Positions 1 to 5,177 of a stretch of 8,392 nt of DNA are shown one piece after another (position 1 is the first letter of the stretch; the number at the start of each line of letters is the position of its first letter). Source of the DNA: an uncultured Collinsella sp. (lineage in GTDB: Bacteria > Actinomycetota > Coriobacteriia > Coriobacteriales > Coriobacteriaceae); contig UQSC01000079.1 in assembly GCA_900543615.1 (NCBI GenBank), forward strand, positions 1 through 8,392. The letters run 5' to 3'. Both the position numbers and the translations under genes were made by a program. The notes under the pieces are model-generated. The model had not been told where the DNA came from. It saw only the letters and a list, made by a program, of their open reading frames with translations, and did no database searches.

Positions 1-20
1 GAGATGTGTATAAGAGACAG
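1..20. other. Residual Tn5/Nextera tagmentation adapter (not genomic)
   Basis: Bases 2-20 read AGATGTGTATAAGAGACAG, identical to the 19-bp Tn5 mosaic end used in tagmentation sequencing libraries. Base 1 is G, which fits the read-2 type adapter, where the mosaic end is preceded by G; the read-1 adapter has C there. Genomic sequence therefore probably starts at base 21. The sequence upstream of the first gene is truncated by a contig end. Confidence 0.95.
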
Positions 21-31
21 GCGCTATACTG

Positions 32-93
32 CTTGCTAAATTGAACTTTGGTTCAATTCGTGTTCTATAAATTGAACTTTGCCAGCAAGGAGG
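32..93 (+). promoter_or_regulatory. Promoter, operator-like repeats and ribosome site of the HTH-aminotransferase gene
   Basis: AATTGAAC (39-46), a TTTG spacer and GTTCAATT (51-58) form a perfect 8-bp inverted repeat. AATTGAAC recurs at 70-77, inside a 13-base direct repeat AAATTGAACTTTG (38-50 and 69-81) spaced 31 bp, about three helical turns. A possible promoter is TTGAAC (41-46), a 19-bp spacer and TATAAA (66-71); both boxes lie in the repeats, so a bound protein would block polymerase. The core GAAC-N4-GTTC (43-54) also resembles the Gram-positive LexA box. An outer CTTGCT (32-37)/AGCAAG (84-89) repeat overlaps the ribosome site AAGGAGG (87-93), which sits 5 nt before GTG at 99. Autoregulation by the encoded HTH domain is inferred. 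Confidence 0.6.
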
Positions 94-98
94 TTCTA

Positions 99-1619
99 GT
101 GGCCCAAGAGACGTTTTGCGATCGCCTGCGACAGACTATGTCCAATCGCGACGTTCGCCAGTCGGACGTAATCCGCGCATCGGAGATGCTCGGCAAAAAA
201 CTCGGCAAGAGTCAGATGAGCCAATATGTGAGTGGCAAGACGATCCCGCGGCGCGATGTGGCAGAGCTGCTCGCCCGCATTTTGGAGGTCGATGTTTCCT
301 GGCTGCTTGCCGGTGACGCCGATCAAGGCGAGACATCATCGCCTCGCAACGATTCCAAGCCCGAACCCCATCCCTCAGCTCAAATTCCAAGGAGCACCAC
401 CATGCGTACTTTTTCTAAATCCACCAAGCTTGATAACGTCCTGTATGACGTGCGCGGTCCCGTCGTCGACGAGGCTGCCCGTATGGAGGACGAGGGCGAG
501 CGCATCCTCAAGCTCAATATCGGCAATCCGGCGCCCTTCGGTTTCCGCACGCCCGATGAGGTCATTAAGGATATGCGCCAGCAGCTGCCCGACTGCGAAG
601 GCTATTCCAACTCGCGCGGCCTGTTTTCTGCGCGCAAGGCGATCATGCAGTATTCGCAGATCAAAGGCCTGCCCAATGTTCAGATGGAGCACATCTACAC
701 GGGCAACGGCGTGTCCGAACTCATTCAGCTTTCGATGAACGCGCTGCTCGACAATGGCGACGAGATTCTGATTCCCAGCCCCGACTATCCGCTGTGGACG
801 GCGTGCGCAACCCTTGCCGGCGGTCATCCCGTGCACTATCTGTGCGATGAGCAGGCGGATTGGTATCCCGACCTGGAGGATATGGAGTCCAAGATCACGA
901 GCGCGACCAAGGCCCTCGTCATCATCAACCCCAACAACCCCACGGGCTCTGTCTATCCGCGTGAGGTGCTCGAGGGCATTGTCGAGATCGCGCGCAGGCA
1001 CCAGCTCATGATTTTTGCCGACGAGATTTACGACCGCCTGTGCATGGACGGCTACGAGCACGTCTCCATTGCATCGCTCGCCCCCGACCTGCCTTGCATT
1101 ACGTTTAGCGGCCTGTCCAAGTCGCATATGATCGCGGGCTATCGCATTGGCTGGATGGTGCTTTCGGGCAACCAGCGCTGCATGAGTGACTTCATCATGG
1201 GCGTCAACATGCTCTCTAACATGCGCCTGTGCTCCAACGTGCCGGCTCAATCGATCGTTCAGACGGCACTCGGTGGCCATCAGTCCGTCAACGACTACAT
1301 CCGTCCTGGCGGCCGTGTCTACGAGCAGCGCAACTTTGTGTATGAGGCGCTCAGCAAGATTGACGGCATCTCGGTGGTTAAGCCGCGCGCGGCGTTCTAC
1401 ATCTTCCCCAAGATGGATGTTAAAAAGTTCAACATCACCGATGACGAGCAGTTTGCCCTCGACCTGCTGCACGAGAAGAAGATCCTGATCACGCGCGGCG
1501 GCGGCTTTAACTGGGCTGAGCCCGACCACTTCCGCATCGTGTACCTGCCGCGCATGGAAGTACTCAAAGAGTCCCTCGAAGACCTCGCCGACTTCTTTGA
1601 TCACTACCGCCAGAGCTAA
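99..1619 (+). CDS. alaA: Bifunctional XRE-type HTH domain / AlaA-like alanine aminotransferase
   Basis: Predicted 506 residues from GTG 99, chosen because AAGGAGG ends 5 nt upstream; an earlier in-frame start at 48 lies inside the operator repeats. Residues about 4-70 form a Cro/C1-type HTH, with KSQMSQYVSGKTIPRRD as its helix-turn-helix core. Residues about 74-101 are a Pro/Ser-rich linker. Residues 102-506 are a complete fold-type I PLP aminotransferase close to E. coli AlaA (glutamate-pyruvate transaminase, 405 residues). It has IGNPAPFGF, the NPNNPTG loop, ADEIYD, the Schiff-base lysine in SGLSKS (K341, or 240 counted from M102) and the carboxylate-binding arginine in FRIVYLPR. All catalytic motifs are intact, so I infer an active cytoplasmic enzyme making alanine from pyruvate and glutamate. 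This HTH/aminotransferase architecture is a known family (NCBI model PRK13355). The role of the HTH is unproven. Confidence 0.9.
   Translation: MAQETFCDRLRQTMSNRDVRQSDVIRASEMLGKKLGKSQMSQYVSGKTIPRRDVAELLARILEVDVSWLLAGDADQGETSSPRNDSKPEPHPSAQIPRSTTMRTFSKSTKLDNVLYDVRGPVVDEAARMEDEGERILKLNIGNPAPFGFRTPDEVIKDMRQQLPDCEGYSNSRGLFSARKAIMQYSQIKGLPNVQMEHIYTGNGVSELIQLSMNALLDNGDEILIPSPDYPLWTACATLAGGHPVHYLCDEQADWYPDLEDMESKITSATKALVIINPNNPTGSVYPREVLEGIVEIARRHQLMIFADEIYDRLCMDGYEHVSIASLAPDLPCITFSGLSKSHMIAGYRIGWMVLSGNQRCMSDFIMGVNMLSNMRLCSNVPAQSIVQTALGGHQSVNDYIRPGGRVYEQRNFVYEALSKIDGISVVKPRAAFYIFPKMDVKKFNITDDEQFALDLLHEKKILITRGGGFNWAEPDHFRIVYLPRMEVLKESLEDLADFFDHYRQS
389..404 (+). promoter_or_regulatory. Internal ribosome site and ATG for a free aminotransferase
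   Basis: Within the linker, AAGGAG (389-394) lies 7 nt before an in-frame ATG at 402. Translation from there gives exactly 405 residues starting MRTFSKSTKLDNVLYDVRGP, which matches the natural N-terminus and length of single-domain AlaA. The same mRNA could yield both a DNA-binding fusion and a free enzyme. The site is visible in the sequence; its use is inferred. It could instead be a relic of the fusion event. Confidence 0.5.
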
Positions 1620-1624
1620 TTAGT

Positions 1625-1801
1625 TCCGCCGTTCTACCGAACGGCGGACCGCTTGACGCTGCGCGAGCCGCATTCACACCAATCTGACGTTCAACTTCAA
1701 GGGCGCGACCAGAAGGTCAGCGCCCTCTCATTTCACGTCACCTTGGCGCAAATGCGGCTCGCTCGCTGTCGTGTGCTCAACCTGCGTCGTTACCACGATC
1801 C
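1625..1801 (+). repeat. Composite structured intergenic element, copy 1
   Basis: It begins 5 nt after the aminotransferase stop. Hairpin 1: TCCGCCGTTC (1625-1634), loop TACC, GAACGGCGGA (1639-1648). Then TTGACGCTGCGCG (1653-1665) opens a long stem: GCGAGCCGCATT (1663-1674) pairs with AATGCGGCTCGC (1751-1762), CCAA with TTGG (1679-1682/1743-1746) and TGACGT with ACGTCA (1685-1690/1735-1740). The apex is AGGGCGC (1700-1706), GACC-AGAA-GGTC (1707-1718), bulged A1719 and GCGCCCT (1720-1726). CGCTCGCTGTCG (1760-1771) closes it. A last small hairpin TCGT-TACC-ACGA (1787-1798) is followed by TCC. Copy 2 at 4833-5011 has the same plan with different stem sequences. It may act as a 3' UTR structure or terminator between convergent genes. 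The rest of 1620-1840 holds nothing else I can support. Confidence 0.75.
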
Positions 1802-1840
1802 GCATTTAACGGAGCAAAGCTGGTTATTATTCTTGGCTGT

Positions 1841-2251
1841 CTAAATAACAATCCCGGAGCAGTGGTCGATTTCGTGTTGGATGATTTCGGCGGTGTAGCC
1901 CGAGAAGTTTTTGATGCGGTGGACGAAGTTCTCGTCTAGATACTCAACCTTAATGCGGCGATAGCGGGTACAGGGACGCTCGCCGATCAGCGAGAGGCAT
2001 CCTTCGCTCGTCTGGTAGGCATTGACCTGCTCAAGAATTTGCGGGTTGTACATGAGCAGCGCCCTGTTGCCGTCCTTTACGCAGATGATGCGTTTGCGCA
2101 CGCCGATCATGTTGGCGGCGAGGCCCACGCACTCGTGCTCATGCTCGTGGAGTGTATCCAGGAGATCCTGCCCGGTCACGGCATCGTCGGGTCCCGCGTC
2201 TTCGGAAGGCAGGCGCAAAAAGAACTCGGATTTCATGATGGGCTTAATCAT
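1841..2251 (-). CDS. def: Peptide deformylase family protein, short form
   Basis: 136 residues. Peptide deformylase removes the formyl group from the N-terminal methionine of new proteins. Two of the three family signatures are intact: EGCLS with metal ligand C85, and QHEIDH with metal ligands H126 and H130 and catalytic E127. The first signature, usually GxGxAAxQ, reads CVGLAANM (41-48), so the oxyanion-hole glutamine is replaced by M48. From memory, short Firmicutes homologues of about 136 residues share this change, so it is probably a subfamily trait rather than an error. The protein stops seven residues after HEIDH's final histidine region (CSGIVI), lacking the longer C-terminal helix of classical enzymes. 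The start is supported by GAGGAG (2258-2263 on the minus strand) 6 nt before ATG. It is divergent from the MFS gene and convergent with the aminotransferase. Family assignment is firm; deformylase activity is not. Confidence 0.88.
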   Translation of the reverse strand: MIKPIMKSEFFLRLPSEDAGPDDAVTGQDLLDTLHEHEHECVGLAANMIGVRKRIICVKDGNRALLMYNPQILEQVNAYQTSEGCLSLIGERPCTRYRRIKVEYLDENFVHRIKNFSGYTAEIIQHEIDHCSGIVI

Positions 2252-2323
2252 GGCGGGCTCCTCATGTCTTATGCTTTCGTGGACTTTTAATAATAGCGCG
2301 GAAGGAAAGCTGCGCGTCCGCGT

Positions 2324-2450
2324 TACAATCTTTCAACGTTGGACCATGTTGCCAGATTCGTCGTGTACGGCGTCTGGCGTAAGTCTAGGGCTCATTTTTC
2401 GCCCTGGACCGTTCCTCTGGGGCGATGCGACTGTCGTTCCAAGAGGAAGG
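2324..2450 (+). promoter_or_regulatory. Structured leader of the MFS gene with a sequestered ribosome site
   Basis: The 205-base gap between def and the MFS gene has a possible -10 TACAAT (2324-2329) without a convincing -35. Downstream, three hairpins follow in a row. First, GCCAGA (2351-2356) pairs with TCTGGC (2373-2378). Second, GTCTAGGGC (2383-2391) pairs with GCCCTGGAC (2401-2409), with one U-G pair and a T-rich loop. Third, TTCCTCTGG (2412-2420) pairs with CC (2439-2440) and AGAGGAA (2442-2448), A2441 being bulged; this covers the ribosome site AGGAAGG (2444-2450). Such a fold could switch translation on ligand, protein or antibiotic stress. It does not match any riboswitch class I recognise. 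Confidence 0.4.
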
Positions 2451-2456
2451 AAATGC

Positions 2457-3872
2457 ATGGGGAGCAAATCTCAGCAACAAGTTCAAGTAACGCCATCGGC
2501 CTCTGCGGCGATTCTCGTCGTAATGTATATTGCAGCCTTTGTTGCCGCGTTTAACGAGAACATCATTAACGTGGCGTTGCACGACATTATGGCAGCCTTT
2601 TCGGTGGGTGCCACCACGGCACAGTGGCTCGTCTCGGGCTACATGATCGTGACGTCGATTTTTACGGCCATCATGGCCTTCCTGTCCGGCCGTTTCTCGA
2701 CGCGCAAGCTGCTGTTTTTCGCATGCGGATGCATGGTCGCCGGCGAAGTCCTGTGCCTGGTCGCTCCGTCGTTTAGCGTTTTGCTGCCAAGTCGTATTTT
2801 GCAGGCTGCGGGATCGGGCATCTTGTTCCCGCTCATGATGAACGTGGTGCTGTCTTGCGCCCCGCGCGAGAAGCTCGGTCTGTATCTGAGCCTGGGTGGT
2901 GCCTGCATTACGCTGGGGCCGGCGTTTGGGCCCGTGATCAGTGGTCTTATGTGCACGTTGTTTGGCTGGAGGGCGGTGTTCGTAGTGCCGCTGGTGGGCG
3001 GCATTGTGGTCGCTGTGGCGGGCGTAAAGCTCGTTCAGAATGTCGGAGAGCGCTCGAACACCACGCTTGATATTCTGTCGGTTGTTTTGCTCGCCGCCGG
3101 CATTACGGCATTTGTGTATTCCGTAGGCGAGTTCTCGACCAATCTGATTGCCGGCATCGTGGCTCTTTTCGCCGCCATTGTGCTGCTCGGCCTGTTTGCG
3201 GCCCGTCAGCTCAAGCTCGAACATCCGGTGCTTAACGTGCGTCCCATGGCGAGCGTTCGCTTTTGGCCTGCGTGCCTGCTTGTGGTGGTGTCGATGATGA
3301 CGACGTTCTCGATGAGCGTTTTGTTGCCGCTCTATTTTGAGGGCGCATACGGCATGACCGCACTTATTGCGGGCTTGCTCATTTTGCCGGCGATTGCCTG
3401 CAACGCCGTGACCTCGATTGTGGGCGGACGCGTGATGGACGCCCGTGGCGCATGGCCGCTGCTGCCGGTCGGCTTTGCCCTGATTGCCGTGGGACAGATT
3501 GCAATCTCGATGACGGCGGCAAGCATGAACATCGGCGTTGTCGTGGCACTGACCGTTGTGGTGTATGCCGGAGTCGGTTTGGTGCTGAGCCCCTCGCAAA
3601 CGGCCGGATTGGAGACGCTGCCTGCCGCTGAACATCCTCACGGAACGGCATTGCTTAACACGTGGAACATGATTGCCGCATCGTTTGGCCCGTCCCTGTT
3701 TATCGGCCTGCTCTCGAGTTCTGCAGCGACTGCCGGCGCGGCTGGCGCTGCGACCGACGTTGCCCAGGCGATTGGATTTGCAACTGCCGTGCGCGTGGCA
3801 GCCGTGATTGCCGTGGTCGGGTTTGTGGCGTCGCTGGTGTACGCTCGTCGCGAGTCACACATGTCGCATTAA
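2457..3872 (+). CDS. MFS transporter, DHA2 (EmrB/QacA-like) drug/H+ antiporter type
   Basis: 471 residues from ATG 2457, selected because AGGAAGG (2444-2450) lies 6 nt upstream and because the protein then starts with a short polar tail (MGSKSQQQVQ) before the first membrane helix. I count 14 hydrophobic segments, the DHA2 number. Family marks are NENIINVALHDI in helix 1, QWLVSGYMI in helix 2, the cytoplasmic loop 2-3 motif GRFSTRKLLF (motif A type) and GPAFGPVISG in helix 5, the antiporter motif C, at about residues 154-163. The C-terminus is a short basic tail, YARRESHMSH. It probably exports hydrophobic or cationic compounds in exchange for protons at the inner membrane; the substrate cannot be read from sequence. 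No adjacent membrane-fusion partner or TetR/MarR repressor is seen, although the next gene downstream has a MarR-like domain. Confidence 0.88.
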   Translation: MGSKSQQQVQVTPSASAAILVVMYIAAFVAAFNENIINVALHDIMAAFSVGATTAQWLVSGYMIVTSIFTAIMAFLSGRFSTRKLLFFACGCMVAGEVLCLVAPSFSVLLPSRILQAAGSGILFPLMMNVVLSCAPREKLGLYLSLGGACITLGPAFGPVISGLMCTLFGWRAVFVVPLVGGIVVAVAGVKLVQNVGERSNTTLDILSVVLLAAGITAFVYSVGEFSTNLIAGIVALFAAIVLLGLFAARQLKLEHPVLNVRPMASVRFWPACLLVVVSMMTTFSMSVLLPLYFEGAYGMTALIAGLLILPAIACNAVTSIVGGRVMDARGAWPLLPVGFALIAVGQIAISMTAASMNIGVVVALTVVVYAGVGLVLSPSQTAGLETLPAAEHPHGTALLNTWNMIAASFGPSLFIGLLSSSAATAGAAGAATDVAQAIGFATAVRVAAVIAVVGFVASLVYARRESHMSH

Positions 3873-4024
3873 TGTGTGCACATAGATTCTGCAGCTAGAT
3901 TAGATGGCGACACCATAAACTAATGGACGTTTTGCCGAGAGGCATGAATGTTTAAAGCGCAAAGAGTGCGCGACGGGCCCCGCGAATGGGGCGATGATGC
4001 CCGAGAGGGCCAAGAAGGAGTCTC
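3873..4024 (+). promoter_or_regulatory. Hairpin-rich leader of the RGG-protein gene
   Basis: In this 152-base gap, TGCC-GAGA-GGCA (3933-3944) and GCCC-GAGA-GGGC (3999-4010) are two short hairpins with the same GNRA-type GAGA tetraloop. Between them are GCGC/GCGC (3957-3960/3968-3971) and GCCCC/GGGGC (3977-3981/3988-3992). The second GAGA hairpin ends one base before the ribosome site AAGAAGGAG (4012-4020), which is 4 nt from ATG 4025. I see no convincing promoter. Co-transcription with the MFS gene or autoregulation by the RNA-binding-like product are both possible. Confidence 0.4.
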
Positions 4025-4828
4025 ATGTCCGAGAACGAAGAGATCATGAACGAGACCGAGAACGAGACCATGACTGCCGAGGTCGAGGCAGTCGAGACCG
4101 TGGAGACCGAAGCTGCCGAGGTTGAGGCTGCTGACGAGGTTTCCGCCGAGGAGGAGGCCGAGGTTGCCGAGGCCGCCGTTGATTACGATGACGAAGAGCT
4201 GATGGACAAGATGCAGAAGGCCGCCCGCCTGCTGCGTAGCCGTCGCTTTGCTATTTCTAAGGAGGAGGAGGCCAAGGCCGAGCGCATGGCGAACATCGAG
4301 CGCGCCATCAAGCTTCTTGACCTCAAGCCCAAGATGGAGCAGAAGGAAATGTCCGACCTGCTGGGCATGCGCCTCCGTGAGCTCGATGGCCTGATGGCCG
4401 AGGCCGAGGCTGCCGATCTGGTCGGCCGCATCGACGACGCCGAGGGCGATATGCGCAAGATCGTCGTCTTCGCTGCCGAGGATGCCGCTGAGGGCCTGGT
4501 CGAGCTTGCCAACAAGAAGGAGAAGCTCCTGCCCGAGCTTTCTTACGAGGAGGCCACCGAGCTGATGGCCGCTCTCGATAAGGTTATCGCTCCGCTCGTC
4601 GCCATGGGCCTGGACGAGGATCGCGGTCCTCGCGGCGGCCGTGACGACCGTGGTGGTCGTGGCGGCGACCGTGGCGGTCGCGGCGGCTTTGGCGGCAACC
4701 GTGGTGGCTATGGCGACCGCGGCGGCAACCGTGGCGGCTTTGGCGGCAACCGTGGTAACGACCGCGGCGGTCGCGGTGGCGATCGTGGCGGCCGCAACGG
4801 CGGCGGCTTCCGCGGCAACCGCTTCTAG
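4025..4828 (+). CDS. Acidic / MarR-like winged-helix / RGG-tail protein (putative RNA-binding)
   Basis: 267 residues in three blocks. Residues 1-60 are very acidic and low-complexity (E, A, V, T), probably disordered. Residues about 60-195 are helical; 91-150 fit a MarR-type winged helix (IERAIKLLDLKPKMEQKEMS, then DLLGMRLRELDGLM and AADLVGRIDDAEGDMRKIVV as helix, turn and wing). The putative recognition helix, 115-130, has several acidic residues, unusual for a DNA binder. Residues 199-267 are a Gly/Arg tail with 17 arginines, no lysines and 11 RGG triplets, like RGG boxes of eukaryotic RNA-binding proteins such as FUS or nucleolin. Likely cytoplasmic or nucleoid, binding RNA or DNA through the tail, possibly with self-association between the acidic head and the cationic tail. 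Automated annotation may call it a MarR regulator. The domain reading is fair; the function is inferred. Confidence 0.8.
   Translation: MSENEEIMNETENETMTAEVEAVETVETEAAEVEAADEVSAEEEAEVAEAAVDYDDEELMDKMQKAARLLRSRRFAISKEEEAKAERMANIERAIKLLDLKPKMEQKEMSDLLGMRLRELDGLMAEAEAADLVGRIDDAEGDMRKIVVFAAEDAAEGLVELANKKEKLLPELSYEEATELMAALDKVIAPLVAMGLDEDRGPRGGRDDRGGRGGDRGGRGGFGGNRGGYGDRGGNRGGFGGNRGNDRGGRGGDRGGRNGGGFRGNRF
4682..4756 (+). repeat. In-frame direct repeat in the RGG tail
   Basis: A 24-base identical stretch occurs at 4682-4705 and 4733-4756, offset by 51 bases (17 codons). It encodes GGFGGNRG within the RGG tail. The repeats keep frame, so slippage or recombination would change the RGG count without breaking the gene. 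Strain-to-strain length variation is expected here. Confidence 0.7.
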
Positions 4829-4832
4829 TTGG

Positions 4833-5011
4833 GTTACGCGGTTTTACCAAACCGCGTAACTAGTTGACGCTGCGCGCCCACCAGAGCGACAACTTGTCAT
4901 TCAAAGAGGACGGCATGACCAGAAGGTCTATGCCGTCCTCTTTTCATGCCAATTTGTTCGCTCTGGTGGGCGCTCGCTGTCGGTGCCAAAACATCGACAT
5001 TGCCATGATCC
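4833..5011 (+). repeat. Composite structured intergenic element, copy 2
   Basis: It starts 4 nt after the RGG-gene stop. Hairpin 1: GTTACGCGGTTT (4833-4844), loop TACC, AAACCGCGTAAC (4849-4860). TTGACGCTGCGCG (4864-4876) opens the long stem: GCGCCCACCAGAGCGA (4874-4889) pairs with TCGCTCTGGTGGGCGC (4958-4973), then TTGTCAT (4894-4900) with ATGCCAA (4946-4952), one mismatch. The apex is AAAGAGGACGGCAT (4903-4916), GACC-AGAA-GGTC (4917-4928), bulged T4929 and ATGCCGTCCTCTTT (4930-4943). CGCTCGCTGTCG (4971-4982) closes it. A small CAT-TGCC-ATG hairpin (4998-5007) is followed by ATCC. Loops, bulge and joints match copy 1 while stems do not, yet pairing is kept. It occupies about half of the 349-base gap 4829-5177. 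Confidence 0.75.
4903..4944 (+). terminator. Candidate intrinsic terminator inside composite element copy 2
   Basis: The apical 14-bp stem AAAGAGGACGGCAT/ATGCCGTCCTCTTT, with its GACC-AGAA-GGTC cap, ends in CTCTTTTC, a short U-tract after a GC-rich stem. This could end transcription of the RGG gene. The equivalent hairpin in copy 1 is followed by the weaker TCTCATTTC. Confidence 0.5.
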
Positions 5012-5026
5012 AGACCTGCTAAAAGA

Positions 5027-5082
5027 TAGTCGTTGGGGACGTTCTTGTTTGACTGGTCATTTAAGAACGTCCCCAACGACTA
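5027..5082 (-). terminator. 20-bp perfect hairpin, likely pdxST terminator
   Basis: The left arm 5027-5046 (TAGTCGTTGGGGACGTTCTT) is perfectly complementary to 5063-5082, with a 16-nt loop containing TGACTGGTCA. Read on the minus strand, downstream of pdxT, the stem is followed by TCTTTTAG, a modest U-tract, so it could terminate pdxST. The perfect arms also fit a dispersed palindromic repeat. An 8-bp palindrome CTACGTAG follows at 5080-5087. Confidence 0.5.
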
Positions 5083-5088
5083 CGTAGC

Positions 5089-5156
5089 ATGAGAGTGGAT
5101 AATCTCCCGGTATGAGCCCATATTCATGCTCAAGGTGGGAGATTATCCACTCTCGT
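5089..5156. repeat. 18-bp perfect inverted repeat with a structured loop
   Basis: GAGAGTGGATAATCTCCC (5091-5108) is perfectly complementary to 5137-5154; a T-G and an A-T pair extend it to 5089-5156. The 28-nt loop has an inner TGAGC (5113-5117)/GCTCA (5128-5132) stem. On the plus strand it is followed by TTTCGTTTGTTG, a weak U-rich tail. It may be a terminator or a palindromic intergenic repeat. It lies 21 bases beyond the pdxT stop. Confidence 0.6.
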
Positions 5157-5177
5157 TTCGTTTGTTGATTTCGATGC

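Noticed and set aside
1..20. Tn5/IS50 mobile element end
   Set aside because: Only the synthetic 19-bp mosaic end at the extreme end of the sequence, with no transposase or target duplication; a library adapter explains it.
375..1604. 409-codon open frame on the minus strand
   Set aside because: It lies antisense to the aminotransferase, whose motifs are complete; the composition (many A, D, H, R, V) is that of a mirror frame in GC-rich DNA.
1653..1844. 63-codon open frame on the plus strand
   Set aside because: It coincides with the composite hairpin element, starts without a ribosome site and its product looks like no family.
2022..2456. N-terminal extension of the MFS protein (starts at 2022 or 2346)
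   Set aside because: The extension from 2022 runs antisense through def, and the ATG at 2346 has no ribosome site. AGGAAGG before 2457 and a normal DHA2 N-terminus decide the start.
2385..3641. 418-codon open frame on the minus strand
   Set aside because: Antisense shadow of the MFS gene; rich in His, Arg and Gln with no domain I recognise.
3904..3916. ATGG/CCAT hairpin as MFS terminator
   Set aside because: Only four base pairs and no U-tract; I see no supported terminator after the MFS gene.
4584..4850. Arg/His-rich 88-codon open frame on the minus strand
   Set aside because: Mirror of the repetitive RGG-tail DNA; the codon pattern belongs to the plus-strand gene.
4829..5177. CRISPR array
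   Set aside because: The repeats are inverted, not direct; units have different arms and there are no regular spacers.
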